Assembly: GCF_900112335.1 (NCBI RefSeq)
Contig: NZ_FOLG01000009.1
Coordinates: 1 to 64,000, forward strand
Reading direction: 5' to 3'
Length of the DNA: 64,000 nt
Source: Tropicimonas isoalkanivorans
GTDB taxonomy: Bacteria; Pseudomonadota; Alphaproteobacteria; Rhodobacterales; Rhodobacteraceae
Shown: in pieces, positions 25,455-35,391 of the stretch
How the letters are laid out: each line of letters opens with the position of its first letter
Position numbering within the stretch: position 1 is the stretch's first letter
Made by a program: the position numbers and the translations under genes
The notes under the pieces: model-generated
The model's database searches: none
Seen by the model: the letters and a program-made list of their open reading frames with translations, nothing else
What the model was told of the DNA's origin: nothing

Positions 25455-26939
25455 TCAGAGGAACGCTGTTTCCTCGAAACTACGCAATTTCCGCGAGTGT
25501 AGCCTTTCGAGCGGCATCTCCCGCAACAGTTCCATCGCCCGGATGCCAATGAGCAAATGGCGCGCGACCTGCGTTTTATAGAATTCGCTAGCCATGCCCG
25601 GAAGCTTCAATTCGCCATGAAGCGGCTTGTCGGAGACGCAGAGCAGCGTGCCGTAGGGGACGCGGAAGCGGAACCCGTTGGCTGCGATCGTGGCGCTTTC
25701 CATATCCAGCGCAATGGCACGCGACTGGCTCAGCCGCTGCACAGGGCCGGACTGGTCGCGCAACTCCCAGTTGCGGTTGTCCACTGTCGCCACGGTGCCC
25801 GTTCGCATGATCCGCTTGAGCTCATAGCCCTCGAGCTGGGTGACCTCTTCCACCGCATCTTCCAGCGCCACCTGCACCTCCGCCAGCGCCGGGATCGGCA
25901 CCCAGACGGGCAGGTCGTTATCCAGCACCTTGTCCTCCCGCAGGTAAGCATGGGCCAGCACGAAATCTCCCAGGGCCTGCGTGTTCCTCAACCCCGCGCA
26001 GTGGCCCACCATCAGCCAGACATGGGGGCGCAACACGGCGATGTGGTCCGTCGCCGTCTTCGCGTTGGACGGCCCCACCCCGATGTTGACCAACGAGATC
26101 CCGGCGCCGTTCTCCCGCTTGAGGTGGTACGTCGGCATCTGCGGCAGCTTCAGCGGCGCTGGTAGCTCGCCGTCGGACGTCGTGATCTCCACATTCCCGG
26201 GGCCGACGAACGAGGTGTAGCCGTTCTCCGGGTCCTTCAGGGCTTCCCGGGCATAGGCTTCGAATTCCTCCACATAGAACTGGTAGTTCGTGAAGAGCAC
26301 ATGGTTCTGGAAATGCTCCGGCGCCGTCGCCGTGTAGTGGCTGAGCCGCGCAAGCGAATAATCCACCCTCTGTGCCGTGAACGGCGCCAGCGCCCGCGAT
26401 CCGTCCTCGTAGAGGAAATCGAAGTCGTTGACGATATTGTCGTGCGTGGTCGCCAGATCCGGTGTGTCGAACACGTCGCGAAGCTGAAACTGCATCGTCC
26501 CTTCTTGCGGCACCGCAAGGCTCGCGTCGTTCAGAACGGCGAAATGCACGGGGATCGGTGTGTCGGACGCGCTGATCATCACCGGCACGCGGTGTGTCTC
26601 GATCAACAGACCAACCTGCTGAATAAGGTAGCTTCGGAAGAGGTCCGGCCGGGTGACGGTGGTAGAATAAGTCCCCGGTTCCGGCACATGACCGAAGGCG
26701 AGCCGGGAATCGACCGGGGCGAAGCTTGTCGTGGTCAGTCGAATTTCGGGATAGAACGCGCGGTAGCGATGAGGTGGCTGCCCGGACCGGATTACCTCGT
26801 TGAACTTCTCCGTCAGGAAACGCGTCGCCGACTGGTAGAGCGCGATCAGCCGGTCCACGGCAGCCGCGGCGTCGTCAAACGTCTCAGCTTGCGGCACTTC
26901 GGGAGTGATGATCGGGATCACGCGTCCAAAGCGGGTCAT
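25455..26939 (-). CDS. amn: AMP nucleosidase
   Basis: Splits AMP to adenine and ribose 5-phosphate. The 494-residue protein has the AMP-nucleosidase N-terminal domain (FDDAAAAVDRLIALYQSATR) and a C-terminal nucleoside-phosphorylase-like fold with VNIGVGPSNAKTATDHIAVL, MVGHCAGLRNTQALGDFVLA and the substrate-binding DMESATIAANGFRFRVPYG. Length matches the family. Its ATG at 26939 overlaps the adenine deaminase stop by four bases, so AMP cleavage and adenine deamination are produced together, making a route from AMP to hypoxanthine. Confidence 0.94.
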   Translation of the reverse strand: MTRFGRVIPIITPEVPQAETFDDAAAAVDRLIALYQSATRFLTEKFNEVIRSGQPPHRYRAFYPEIRLTTTSFAPVDSRLAFGHVPEPGTYSTTVTRPDLFRSYLIQQVGLLIETHRVPVMISASDTPIPVHFAVLNDASLAVPQEGTMQFQLRDVFDTPDLATTHDNIVNDFDFLYEDGSRALAPFTAQRVDYSLARLSHYTATAPEHFQNHVLFTNYQFYVEEFEAYAREALKDPENGYTSFVGPGNVEITTSDGELPAPLKLPQMPTYHLKRENGAGISLVNIGVGPSNAKTATDHIAVLRPHVWLMVGHCAGLRNTQALGDFVLAHAYLREDKVLDNDLPVWVPIPALAEVQVALEDAVEEVTQLEGYELKRIMRTGTVATVDNRNWELRDQSGPVQRLSQSRAIALDMESATIAANGFRFRVPYGTLLCVSDKPLHGELKLPGMASEFYKTQVARHLLIGIRAMELLREMPLERLHSRKLRSFEETAFL

Positions 26940-28741
26940 TCCAACACCTCCTCGATGACCGGCACCAGTTCGAATGTACGCACATCGACCAGCCCCTTGT
27001 CTGAAATTCTGAGCTCCGGGATCACCACAAGCGCCAGCAGCGAGTGCTGCATGTAGGCGTTGTTGAGCGTGCACCCGGCCTTCCGCATTGCCGCCCCGAG
27101 TGCCTCCGCCTTTGCGGCGACCCGTTCGGCCTTGTCGTCCGACATCAGCCCTGCGATGGGCAGCTCCACCAGCGCCTGCTCCTCGCCGTCCGCAAAAAGA
27201 ACCACACCGCCGCCGACCTCGCCCAGCCGGTTGGCGGCAAGCGCCATGTCCTCGCGAGACGTGCCCACGACAATCATGTGGTGGCTGTCATGGGCCACAG
27301 TCGATGCCATGGCCATCGGACCGCTGTAGCCGAACCCCTGCACGAACGCGTTCACCACGCCCCCCGTGCCGCGGTGCCGTTCCACCAGTGCGATCTGACA
27401 GACCTCGCCCGTGGCCTCCACCAGCCCGTCCGCAACGGGCAGCTCGGCCGACAGCGCTTTCGTCGGCGCCTGGTTCTCCACCACGCCGATGACCTTCGCG
27501 CGAACGTGGTTCGCTCCCGACGGCGCGGCGATCTCAAAATCCGCAGCCGTCAGCGTCTTGCCGAGGTTAACGGAGCTGCGCGCCGCATCCGGCCATTCCA
27601 GATGGGGGCAGTCCACCGCGATCTGCCCATCCTCCGCCACCACTTGGCCGCGGGCGATGACCACCTCGATCGGCAATTCGCGCAGATCGGACGACAGGAT
27701 CACGTCCGCCCGCCGCCCCGGCGCGATGCTCCCCAACTCCCGCTCCAGGCCGAAGTGGCTCGCCGTGTTGACCGTCGCCATCTGCAAGGCCACCAGCGGG
27801 TCGCAGCCGCAGGCGATAGCATGGCGCACCACCCGGTTCATGTGGCCTTCGTTCACCAACGTGCCCGAATGGCAGTCGTCGGTGCAGAGGATGAAGTTGC
27901 GCGGGTCCAGGCCCCGCTCCGTCACCGCCGTGATCTGCCGCTCCACGTCGTACCAGGCCGAGCCCAGGCGCAACATGGCCCGCATGCCCTGTCGCACCCG
28001 CGCGATCGCATCGTCCTCCGCCGTGCCTTCGTGGTCGTCGGCCGGCCCGCCGGCGGCGTATGCATGAAACGGCGGGCCGAGATCCGGTGAGGCGTAGTGC
28101 CCGCCCACCACCTTGCCCGCGGCTTGCGTCGCCGCCATCTCCGCCAGCATCTTCCTGTCGCCCGCGATCACGCCGGGAAAATTCATCATCTCCCCCAGCC
28201 CGACGATCCCCGGCCAACCCATCGCCTCCGCCACATCGTCGGGTCCGAGTTCGACCCCCGTGGTCTCCAGTCCCGGCGCGGACGGCGCACAGGACGGCAT
28301 CTGGGTGAAGATGTTGACCGGCTGAAGCATCGCCTCGTCATGCATGAGCCGCACGCCGGCGAGGCCCATCACGTTGGCGATCTCGTGCGGGTCGGTGAAC
28401 ATGGTCGTCGTGCCATGCGGGATGACGGCACGGGCGAACTCCGCAGGCGTCAACATGCCGGACTCGATGTGCATATGTCCGTCGCAGAGGCCCGGAAGCA
28501 TGTAGCGCCCCTTTGCTTCGATCACCTGCGTTTCCGGCCCGGTACAATGCCCCGCATCCGGCCCGACATAGGCAATGCGCCCGTCGGCAATGGCGAGATC
28601 GTGGTTCGGCAGAAGCTCCCGGCTCTGCACATTCACCCAGACGCCCTGTCGGATCACCATGTCGGCCGCTTCGCGTCCCGACGCTACGGCGATCAGGCGG
28701 GGGGCGGCCTCGGCCCAGCTCTTCAATGCAGTCTCCGTCAT
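26936..28741 (-). CDS. ade: Adenine deaminase
   Basis: Converts adenine to hypoxanthine and ammonia. The 601-residue amidohydrolase has the metal motif GLCDGHMHIESGMLTP, TTTMFTDPHEIANVMG, the conserved GLGEMMNFPGV and FILCTDDCHSGTLVNEGHMN, and the terminal Ade_C domain with AHDSHHMIVVG. Length fits. It is the first gene of a two-gene operon with amn (ATGA overlap), both serving purine salvage. GGGTGG-like sequence precedes the ATG. Confidence 0.95.
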   Translation of the reverse strand: MTETALKSWAEAAPRLIAVASGREAADMVIRQGVWVNVQSRELLPNHDLAIADGRIAYVGPDAGHCTGPETQVIEAKGRYMLPGLCDGHMHIESGMLTPAEFARAVIPHGTTTMFTDPHEIANVMGLAGVRLMHDEAMLQPVNIFTQMPSCAPSAPGLETTGVELGPDDVAEAMGWPGIVGLGEMMNFPGVIAGDRKMLAEMAATQAAGKVVGGHYASPDLGPPFHAYAAGGPADDHEGTAEDDAIARVRQGMRAMLRLGSAWYDVERQITAVTERGLDPRNFILCTDDCHSGTLVNEGHMNRVVRHAIACGCDPLVALQMATVNTASHFGLERELGSIAPGRRADVILSSDLRELPIEVVIARGQVVAEDGQIAVDCPHLEWPDAARSSVNLGKTLTAADFEIAAPSGANHVRAKVIGVVENQAPTKALSAELPVADGLVEATGEVCQIALVERHRGTGGVVNAFVQGFGYSGPMAMASTVAHDSHHMIVVGTSREDMALAANRLGEVGGGVVLFADGEEQALVELPIAGLMSDDKAERVAAKAEALGAAMRKAGCTLNNAYMQHSLLALVVIPELRISDKGLVDVRTFELVPVIEEVLE

Positions 28742-28855
28742 GCGCCACCCTTTCCCGGTTTTTCCCTGCGATGCAAGAGAGCGTCCTACCCGGTATTGCC
28801 ATAGCCCGAATGCCCCTATCCTGACGACAGGGACATGACATCAGAAGGACCGACC

Positions 28856-29293
28856 ATGCACGACGATACAGACCTGGACCGCTTCGTCGCCGCTCAGGAC
28901 AAGGCGGGCGCCTGGGCGGAGGCGATGGCCGAGATCGACGCGGGCCGCAAACGCAGTCACTGGATCTGGTTCGTCTATCCGCAGCTGCGCGGCCTGGGAC
29001 GCAGCCACATGGCCACGTACTACGGCATCGCGGGCGCTGAGGAGGCCCGCCGCTACCTCGCCCACCCCGTTCTCGGCCCCCGTCTGCAGGAAAGCTTCGC
29101 CCGCCTCATGCCACATGCAGCGCAACGTCCCGAGAACGTGCTGGGAGAGGTGGATGCCATGAAGCTTCGCTCATCCGCCACGCTCTTCGCCGCCGTAGCC
29201 TCGGATCCCCGCCCATTCGATTCGGTTCTGGAAGCATTCTTCGGCGACGAGCGCGATCCGGCGACGCTTGAGCGACTCACGCGAACCGCGTGA
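28856..29293 (+). CDS. DUF1810 family protein
   Basis: A 145-residue soluble protein. LDRFVAAQDKAGAWAEAMAE, KRSHWIWFVYPQLRGLGRS and YYGIAGAEEARRYLAHPVLG are the hallmark blocks of DUF1810, a conserved family without a settled activity. ATG 28856 after AGAAGGA is preferred over the in-frame 28835. Divergent from ade; no operon partner. Confidence 0.85.
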   Translation: MHDDTDLDRFVAAQDKAGAWAEAMAEIDAGRKRSHWIWFVYPQLRGLGRSHMATYYGIAGAEEARRYLAHPVLGPRLQESFARLMPHAAQRPENVLGEVDAMKLRSSATLFAAVASDPRPFDSVLEAFFGDERDPATLERLTRTA

Positions 29294-29628
29294 AAGGCCG
29301 AAATCACTCTCTCTAAAGGTGTTCCCCGAGCCGGCGCACCAGATAGATTTTCCGTGCAGGCAATATAACGATTTACCGCCGCATCTCCTGCAAATAATTG
29401 ATCTGGCTCATTTTCAAAACTGGCTCTTGGATATAGGATAATCACAGGGAGCCCGCCGGATACTTCTACCCGACGATGATGTGAGTGGATGGCTCTCCAA
29501 GTGAGCGCCCCTGCGATTTCAGGGGCGCTCCGTATTTCAGAGGCCCGCTTCAGGTACCTAAACAAGCCCAAAGGCGCGGTCACATCTCATCTCTTGTGAC
29601 AATCCTTGCGGCGTCCGATAACGACGCC
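29294..29628. other. 335-bp gap with a strong hairpin, relatively AT-rich
   Basis: No coding frame convinces. The middle (29360-29450) is noticeably AT-richer than its surroundings. A perfect 11-bp hairpin GAGCGCCCCTG-CGATTT-CAGGGGCGCTC lies at 29503-29530. It may end a small RNA transcribed rightwards or be an RNA structure in the leader of the next gene; the tail CGTATTT is only mildly U-rich. Confidence 0.45.
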
Positions 29629-30486
29629 ATGACCCGGACACTGCTTTCCCTTGGCCACGGCTACTCCGCCCAGGCCCTCGCCCACGCCCTGCAACCACAG
29701 GGCTGGCACATCTTCGGCACCACACGGTCGCCGGAGAAAGCTGACGCTTTGGAAACCGAGGGCGTCACTCCCCTGCTCCTGCCTGGCGCCGACCTCGCAG
29801 ATGCGATCAGCCAGGCCACCCATGTCCTCGCCTCTGCCGCGCCGGACGATGCAGGCGACCCCTTCCTGCCGCAGGTCGCGGACGCGATTCTGGCCGCCCG
29901 GCCCAAGTGGATCGGATACCTGTCCACGACCGGGGTCTACGGCGACCACAAGGGCGGCTGGGTCGATGAGACCACCCCCCTGACGCCCGCAACCCGCCGC
30001 GGCCGCCTGCGCGTCCTCGCGGAACGCCAGTGGCAAACCTTCGCCGAAGACGCTGGCCTGCCACTCATGATCTTCCGGCTGGCCGGCATCTATGGCCCCG
30101 GACGCGGCCCCTTTGCCAAGGTCCGTGCCGGAACGGCCCGCCGCATCGTCAAACCGGGCCAGGTCTTTTCCCGGATCCACGTGGAGGACATTGCCCAAGT
30201 CCTTGCGGCCTCCATCGCACAGCCGCGCGCCGGCGCCATCTACAACGTGTGCGACGATGATCCGGCCCCGCCGCAGGATGTCATCGCCCACGCCGCCCAC
30301 CTGCTCGGCCTGCCTGTCCCGCCGGAAGAAGACTTCGAAACAGCGGAGATGAGCCCGATGGCCCGCAGCTTCTACGCGGATAGCAAGAAGGTCCGGAACG
30401 ATCGGATCAAGTCCGAGCTCGGCGTCGAGCTGCGCTATCCGAGCTACCGCGACGGCCTCGCGGCGTTGCTTGCAGACGCGCCCTGA
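29629..30486 (+). CDS. NAD(P)-dependent epimerase/dehydratase (SDR) family protein
   Basis: A 285-residue Rossmann protein. The nucleotide-binding start is SLGHGYSAQALAHAL, a variant of GxGxxG; STTGVYGDHKGGWVDE contains the SDR serine and YGDH tyrosine region, and FRLAGIYGPGRGP and FSRIHVEDIAQVL are typical of the extended SDR/YeeZ-like group. Substrate unknown. ATG 29629 gives the expected N-terminus; the longer frame from 29485 crosses the hairpin. Confidence 0.82.
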   Translation: MTRTLLSLGHGYSAQALAHALQPQGWHIFGTTRSPEKADALETEGVTPLLLPGADLADAISQATHVLASAAPDDAGDPFLPQVADAILAARPKWIGYLSTTGVYGDHKGGWVDETTPLTPATRRGRLRVLAERQWQTFAEDAGLPLMIFRLAGIYGPGRGPFAKVRAGTARRIVKPGQVFSRIHVEDIAQVLAASIAQPRAGAIYNVCDDDPAPPQDVIAHAAHLLGLPVPPEEDFETAEMSPMARSFYADSKKVRNDRIKSELGVELRYPSYRDGLAALLADAP

Positions 30487-30540
30487 CTTCTTGTGTCTGA
30501 AAATATCCCGGGGTCCGGGGCAGAGCCCCGGTTCCGCCGC
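30487..30540. repeat. GC-rich intergenic element, copy 3
   Basis: CTTCTTGTGTCTGAAAATAT then CCCGGGGTCCGGGGC and an inverted GGGGCAGAGCCCC hairpin. It lies between convergent SDR and dxs genes. Confidence 0.6.
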
Positions 30541-30579
30541 TGACACCGGGTGCCCCCGATCAGGCCCCGCACCGGATTG

Positions 30580-32505
30580 TCACGCCCGCGCCGCGTCCAT
30601 TCGAGCCACGCCCAGAACGTCAAGCACCTTGGCCTCGATATTCTCGGAATTCATACCGGCGACGGCGTACATGTCCCGCGGGCTTGCCTGGTCGATGAAA
30701 ATGTCCGGCAGGACCATGGAACGGAAGACCAGGCCATGGTCGAACACGCCCTCTTCGGCCAGCAACTGCGCGACGTGGCTTCCGAATCCGCCGATCGCGC
30801 CTTCCTCGATTGTGATCAGCGCCTCGTGGTCCCGCGCCAGTTGCAAGACGAGATCCCGGTCGAGCGGCTTGGCGAAACGCGCGTCCGCGACGGTGGGGGA
30901 GATCCCTCGCTTCGACAGCTTTTCCGCCGCCAGTTCCACTTCCTGCAGGCGCGTCCCGAACGAGAGGATCGCCACACGCTTGCCGTGACGCATGATCCTG
31001 CCCTTGCCGATCTCCAGGACCTCGCCGCGTTCCGGCATGTCGACGCCGACGCCCTCGCCCCGCGGGAAGCGGAAGGCGATTGGCCCGTCGTCGTGCGCCA
31101 CAGCGGTCGCAACCATGTGTTTCAGCTCGGCTTCGTCCGCCGCCGCCATCACCACGATCCCCGGCAGGTTGGCGAGGAAAGCGATGTCGAAAGCCCCAGC
31201 ATGGGTCGCGCCGTCCGCGCCGACGAGGCCCGCCCGGTCGATCGCGAACCGTACAGGCAACCTCTGGATCGCCACGTCGTGCACCACCTGGTCATATCCG
31301 CGTTGAAGGAACGTGGAGTAGAGCGCGCAGAAGGGCTTCAGCCCGCCGGCCGCCTGCCCGGCGGCAAAGGTTACCGCGTGCTGCTCGGCGATGCCTACGT
31401 CGAAACAGCGGCTCGGGTAGCGCTCGGCGAAAAGGTTCAAGCCGGTGCCATCCGGCATTGCGGCCGTGATCGCGGTAATCCGGTCATCCTCCGCGGCGTG
31501 CTGCAGAAGGCTCTCGGCAAAGACGCTGGTGTAGCTCGGCGCGTTGGAAGGGGCCTTCTTCTGCTCACCGGTCCGCACGTCGAACTTCGACACGCCGTGG
31601 CCGCGATCCGTGGCCTCTTCCGCCGGCGCATAGCCCTTGCCCTTTTCCGTGATTGCATGGATCAGAACCGGCCCGTCCGCCCGCGCTTTGACCATCCGCA
31701 GAACCGACAGCAACATTTCCATGTCATGCCCGTCGATGGGGCCGATATACTCAAAACCCAGCTCCTCAAAGAGCGTGCCGCCGATGGTGACGTGCTTGAA
31801 CACGTCCTTGGCCCGTTTCGCACCCTCGTAGAAGTGGTGCGGCAGCAAGCTCAGGGCGCCCTTGGCGGCGGCCTTCAGATCCTGGAACGGCGCGCCTGCA
31901 TAGAGACGGGACAGGTAGGAGGACATCGCGCCCACCGGCGGAGCGATGGACATCTCGTTATCGTTCAGAATCACGATCAGCCGCTTGTCCAGATGGCCAG
32001 CGTTGTTCATCGCCTCGAAGGCCATGCCGGCGCTCATTGCTCCGTCGCCGATCACGGCGATGGCGTCGCCCACGCCTGTCTCCGGCGCACCGCCCAAATC
32101 CCGCGCGGTGACAAAACCCAGAGCGGCCGAAATCGAGGTAGAACTGTGGGCCGCGCCAAAGGGGTCGTAGGGCGACTCCGACCGCTTGGTGAATCCCGAC
32201 AGTCCGCCCTTCTGCCGCAGCGTTCGAATGCGGTCGCGCCGGCCGGTCAGGATCTTGTGCGGATAGCACTGGTGGGACACATCCCAAACGAGCTTGTCGC
32301 GCGGCGTATCGAAGACGGCGTGGATCGCCACGGTCAACTCCACCACCCCGAGGCCGGCTCCCAGGTGCCCGCCGGTCTCGCTCACCGCGCTGATGGTCTC
32401 GGCTCGCAACTCGTGGGCGAGCTGGTCCAGTTCGTCATCGCTCAGGTGCTTGAGGTCCGCCGGGCTGGCCACACGATCCAGCAGGGGTGTCAAAGGTCTT
32501 ACCAT
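30580..32505 (-). CDS. dxs: 1-deoxy-D-xylulose-5-phosphate synthase
   Basis: First enzyme of the non-mevalonate isoprenoid pathway, condensing pyruvate and glyceraldehyde 3-phosphate with thiamine diphosphate. The 641-residue protein has the TPP motif [19 protein letters not shown]...NDNEMSI, the [14 protein letters not shown] start region, [13 protein letters not shown], and the transketolase-like [18 protein letters not shown] 32505 follows AGGAGG; a longer frame would run into ispA. It is the last gene of a run hdaH-xseB-ispA-dxs on the same strand. Confidence 0.97.
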   Translation of the reverse strand: MVRPLTPLLDRVASPADLKHLSDDELDQLAHELRAETISAVSETGGHLGAGLGVVELTVAIHAVFDTPRDKLVWDVSHQCYPHKILTGRRDRIRTLRQKGGLSGFTKRSESPYDPFGAAHSSTSISAALGFVTARDLGGAPETGVGDAIAVIGDGAMSAGMAFEAMNNAGHLDKRLIVILNDNEMSIAPPVGAMSSYLSRLYAGAPFQDLKAAAKGALSLLPHHFYEGAKRAKDVFKHVTIGGTLFEELGFEYIGPIDGHDMEMLLSVLRMVKARADGPVLIHAITEKGKGYAPAEEATDRGHGVSKFDVRTGEQKKAPSNAPSYTSVFAESLLQHAAEDDRITAITAAMPDGTGLNLFAERYPSRCFDVGIAEQHAVTFAAGQAAGGLKPFCALYSTFLQRGYDQVVHDVAIQRLPVRFAIDRAGLVGADGATHAGAFDIAFLANLPGIVVMAAADEAELKHMVATAVAHDDGPIAFRFPRGEGVGVDMPERGEVLEIGKGRIMRHGKRVAILSFGTRLQEVELAAEKLSKRGISPTVADARFAKPLDRDLVLQLARDHEALITIEEGAIGGFGSHVAQLLAEEGVFDHGLVFRSMVLPDIFIDQASPRDMYAVAGMNSENIEAKVLDVLGVARMDAARA

Positions 32506-32554
32506 GGCTCGGCCCTCCTGTGGCCGCAGCTTGCCGGACCGCGTCGGCGGACCG

Positions 32555-33427
32555 TCACTTTTCGCGGGCGATAACGAAACGCGCCGCCGCCCGCAAGGTT
32601 TCCGCCGTCGCACCATAGGGCGCGAGGGCCGCCTCGGCCTCCTCGACCAGCGCTTCGGCCCGCGCCTTCGCCCCGTCCAGTCCGAGCAGCGACACAAAGG
32701 TCGCTTTCCCGGCCTCGGCGTCTTTTCTCAGGCGCTTGCCGGCGGTTCCGGCATCGCCCTCCACATCCAAGATGTCGTCCGCGATCTGAAAGGCCAGCCC
32801 GAGCGAGGTGGCATAGGCGGAAAGCGGCGCGGGATCGGCGCCGGCAAGCCGCGCCCCGGCCTCCGCCGACCAGCGAATCAGGGCGCCTGTCTTGTTGGCC
32901 TGGAGACCAGTGATCTGGTGCAGCGTGAGCGGCACCTTTGCCGTTTCCGCGGCAATGTCCTGAGCCTGCCCCAGCACCATGCCGCGCGCACCAGCCGCCT
33001 CGGCCAGGGATGCGACAAGCGCGATCCGCCGGCCTGCATCCGCCGCACACTCCGGCCTCGCGAGCAGCGCGAAGGCCAACGCCTGCAGCGCGTCAGCGGC
33101 TAGAATGGCAGTAGCCTCGTCCCACTTGACGTGCACGGTGGGCTGGCCGCGGCGCAGGTCGTCGTCGTCCATCGCCGGCAGGTCATCGTGCACCAATGAA
33201 TAGGCGTGCACCGCCTCCACCGCCGCAGCCGCCCAGACGGATTGCGCCGCGGGGACGTCGTGAAGCCGTGCGCTCTCCATCACGAGGAAACCGCGCAAGC
33301 CCTTGCCGCCAGCGACCGCATAGCGCATCGCGGCGATGACCGCGTCGTCGCCATAGCCCGCGAGTTCCGCGGCGAGGCAATCCTGCACACGGCCGGACGC
33401 CGCCTCCAACGCTGCCTTGAATGTCAT
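32555..33427 (-). CDS. ispA: Farnesyl/geranylgeranyl-type polyprenyl diphosphate synthase
   Basis: Chain-elongating prenyltransferase. The 290-residue protein has the first aspartate-rich motif [17 protein letters not shown] and the second [13 protein letters not shown], with the basic [13 protein letters not shown] region in front. By size and motif spacing it is IspA-like and likely makes farnesyl diphosphate. ATG 33427 overlaps the xseB stop as ATGA. The gene supplies the step downstream of dxs, which follows 49 bp later. Confidence 0.93.
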   Translation of the reverse strand: MTFKAALEAASGRVQDCLAAELAGYGDDAVIAAMRYAVAGGKGLRGFLVMESARLHDVPAAQSVWAAAAVEAVHAYSLVHDDLPAMDDDDLRRGQPTVHVKWDEATAILAADALQALAFALLARPECAADAGRRIALVASLAEAAGARGMVLGQAQDIAAETAKVPLTLHQITGLQANKTGALIRWSAEAGARLAGADPAPLSAYATSLGLAFQIADDILDVEGDAGTAGKRLRKDAEAGKATFVSLLGLDGAKARAEALVEEAEAALAPYGATAETLRAAARFVIAREK

Positions 33428-33666
33428 TGCGGATCGAGCGGGGCCGTGCCGGTCGGATTGCCTGACGCATCCGTGGTGATCGTCGCAACCTTTTCTTCGG
33501 CCGCTTTGAGCTTTTTTTCGCAATGGGCCTTGAGCGCTTCTCCGCGCTCGTAAAGCGTGATCGACTCCTCCAGCGGCACTTCGCCCTTCTCGAGCTGCAC
33601 GACCAGCTTCTCCAATTCGGCCATCGCCTCTTCGAAGCTCATCTGCTCCACCGGCTTGTCGCTCAT
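33424..33666 (-). CDS. xseB: Exodeoxyribonuclease VII small subunit
   Basis: An 80-residue subunit that binds XseA to form the single-strand-specific nuclease. MSFEEAMAELEKLVVQLEKG, then EVPLEESITLYERGEALKAH is the defining coiled two-helix sequence. [19 protein letters not shown]-like disordered tail ends it. It overlaps hdaH upstream and ispA downstream by four bases each, the xseB-ispA-dxs arrangement seen in many proteobacteria. Confidence 0.95.
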   Translation of the reverse strand: MSDKPVEQMSFEEAMAELEKLVVQLEKGEVPLEESITLYERGEALKAHCEKKLKAAEEKVATITTDASGNPTGTAPLDPQ

Positions 33667-34598
33667 CTGCCCCGCTCCATCAGAACCGTCACGTGCGCCG
33701 CCACACTGGCTGCAAGCGCCTGCAGATCATAGCCGCCCTCGAGAGTCGAGACCACGCGCCCGCCGCAGTGGGTTTGCGCAAGGTCGCAGAGCTGACCCGT
33801 GACCCAGGCGAAGTCCTCCTCCCGCAGTTCCAATTGCGCCAGCGGGTCATCCCCATGCGCGTCGAATCCGGCCGAGATCAGCAGCAGTTCGGGGCGAAAG
33901 TCATCCAGGGCCGGGAGGACCTGCCGCTCCATGGCTTGCCGGAACTGCATGCTGCCCGCACCCGGCGGCAGGGGGACATTCATAACGTTGCCATGGGCGC
34001 CGGTCTCATGCGCCGCGCCGCTGCCCGGGTAGAGCGGCATCTGGTGGGTCGAGGCGAAGAGCACGCGCGACTCGTCCCAAAGGATGTCCTGGGTGCCATT
34101 GCCGTGATGGACGTCAAAATCAACGATCGCCACCCGGCTCAGCCCATGGTGGTCCAGCGCGCGCTTCGCCGAGATGGCGATATTGTTGAAGAGGCAGAAC
34201 CCCATGGCGTGGGACCGTTCGGCATGGTGCCCGGGCGGGCGGATGGCGCAAAACGCATTGGCCACCTCCCCTGCAATCACCGCATCCACCGCCGCGATGT
34301 TGGCGCCGACCGCCCTCAGAGCGGCCGACATTGAGCCGGCCATCACGAAGGTATCGGCGTCGAGCGCCACGCCGTCCGCGTTCTGCGCCGCGGCTTCTAT
34401 GCTCGCCACGTGTGCTTCGCCATGGGCCCGCAGCAGGTCGGCCCGCTCCGCGACGGGAGCCTCACGTCGATCCAGAGCATCGAAGGTCGCGTCGCCGAGC
34501 GCGGCCGTGATCGCCTCCAACCGCTCCACCCTCTCAGGATGCCCCGGCGGAGTGACGTGGCCAAGGCACTCGCTATGGGTGAAAAGCGCGGTCGTCAT
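33663..34598 (-). CDS. hdaH: Histone deacetylase family (acetylpolyamine amidohydrolase-like) protein
   Basis: Zinc amidohydrolase, 311 residues. Active-site blocks are IRPPGHHAERSHAMGFCLFN (tandem HH), VAIVDFDVHHGNGTQDIL (D and H zinc ligands) and LLISAGFDAHGDDPLAQL (third ligand), ending in STLEGGYD. Bacterial members deacylate polyamines or small acylated compounds. ATG 34598 after GGAGG is preferred to the TTG at 34604. Overlaps xseB as ATGA. Confidence 0.9.
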   Translation of the reverse strand: MTTALFTHSECLGHVTPPGHPERVERLEAITAALGDATFDALDRREAPVAERADLLRAHGEAHVASIEAAAQNADGVALDADTFVMAGSMSAALRAVGANIAAVDAVIAGEVANAFCAIRPPGHHAERSHAMGFCLFNNIAISAKRALDHHGLSRVAIVDFDVHHGNGTQDILWDESRVLFASTHQMPLYPGSGAAHETGAHGNVMNVPLPPGAGSMQFRQAMERQVLPALDDFRPELLLISAGFDAHGDDPLAQLELREEDFAWVTGQLCDLAQTHCGGRVVSTLEGGYDLQALAASVAAHVTVLMERGR

Positions 34599-34668
34599 GG
34601 GCAAGATCCTCCCTTTCGTCTTCTAAGGCAGCACGTCGCAATGGCACGAGAACGAGAGCCGCGTCGGC

Positions 34669-35391
34669 TCAGTCAGGTGCGAGCATGTACCCGGCACCGC
34701 GGACCGTCTGCAGATAGCGGGGCTGGCGGGGATCACTCTCGATCTTGCGCCGCAAGCGGGTGATCTGCACGTCCACCGCCCGCTCCTGCGCCTGCCCGCC
34801 GTCGCGGCCAAGTTCCTCCACCAATTGCGTCCGGCTCAGCGCGGAACCGGCATTGGCGGCAAAGATCCGCATCAGCTGCGCTTCTGTCGCTGTGAGCCGC
34901 ACGGGCGCCTCGCCGCGCCACATCTCCGCCCGCTCGATATCGTAGCGCACCGGCCCCAGGTGCAATACCTTTGGCCCGGCATTCACCGGGGTGTCGGCAG
35001 GCATCCGCCGCAGGATGGCATTGATCCGCAACAGCAATTCCCGCGGCTCGAAGGGCTTGGCGAGATAGTCGTCCGCCCCCGCCTCCAGCCCCGCGATCCG
35101 ATCCTCGGTTTCGCCACGCGCCGTCAGCAGAAGGATCGGGGTCGTGAGCGTTTCCCGCAGCGCCGCCGTCAGAGTCACACCATCTTCTCCCGGCATCATC
35201 ACGTCGAGAACGATGAGGTCGAACTCAAGGCCGGAGAGCAGCCGGCGCGCCTGCGCCGCATCGCGCGCCCCGCTCACGAGGAAGCCATGGCGCACCAGAA
35301 ACTTCTGAAGCAACTCCCGAATCCGCGAATCGTCGTCGACGATAAGAAGATGCGCATCTACATCGCTTCCGTTGGCGGGCAGATCGGTCAT
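34669..35391 (-). CDS. petR: OmpR-type response regulator PetR
   Basis: A 240-residue response regulator. Receiver domain has acidic DDD at 19-21, phospho-acceptor D63 in IVLDVMMPGEDG, T-A-R-G after LLL, and K in YLAKPFEPREL; the winged-helix Trans_reg_C domain ends VQITRLRRKIE and TVRGAGYML. The order petP-petR matches the R. capsulatus pair required for bc1 cytochrome expression, so it may control petABC at 15 kb (inference). Its ATG overlaps the petP stop as ATGA. Confidence 0.88.
   Translation of the reverse strand: MTDLPANGSDVDAHLLIVDDDSRIRELLQKFLVRHGFLVSGARDAAQARRLLSGLEFDLIVLDVMMPGEDGVTLTAALRETLTTPILLLTARGETEDRIAGLEAGADDYLAKPFEPRELLLRINAILRRMPADTPVNAGPKVLHLGPVRYDIERAEMWRGEAPVRLTATEAQLMRIFAANAGSALSRTQLVEELGRDGGQAQERAVDVQITRLRRKIESDPRQPRYLQTVRGAGYMLAPD

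Noticed and set aside
29053-29583. Leftward frame covering the 29.3-29.6 kb gap
   Set aside because: It overlaps the DUF1810 gene in antisense and has no motif or ribosome site.
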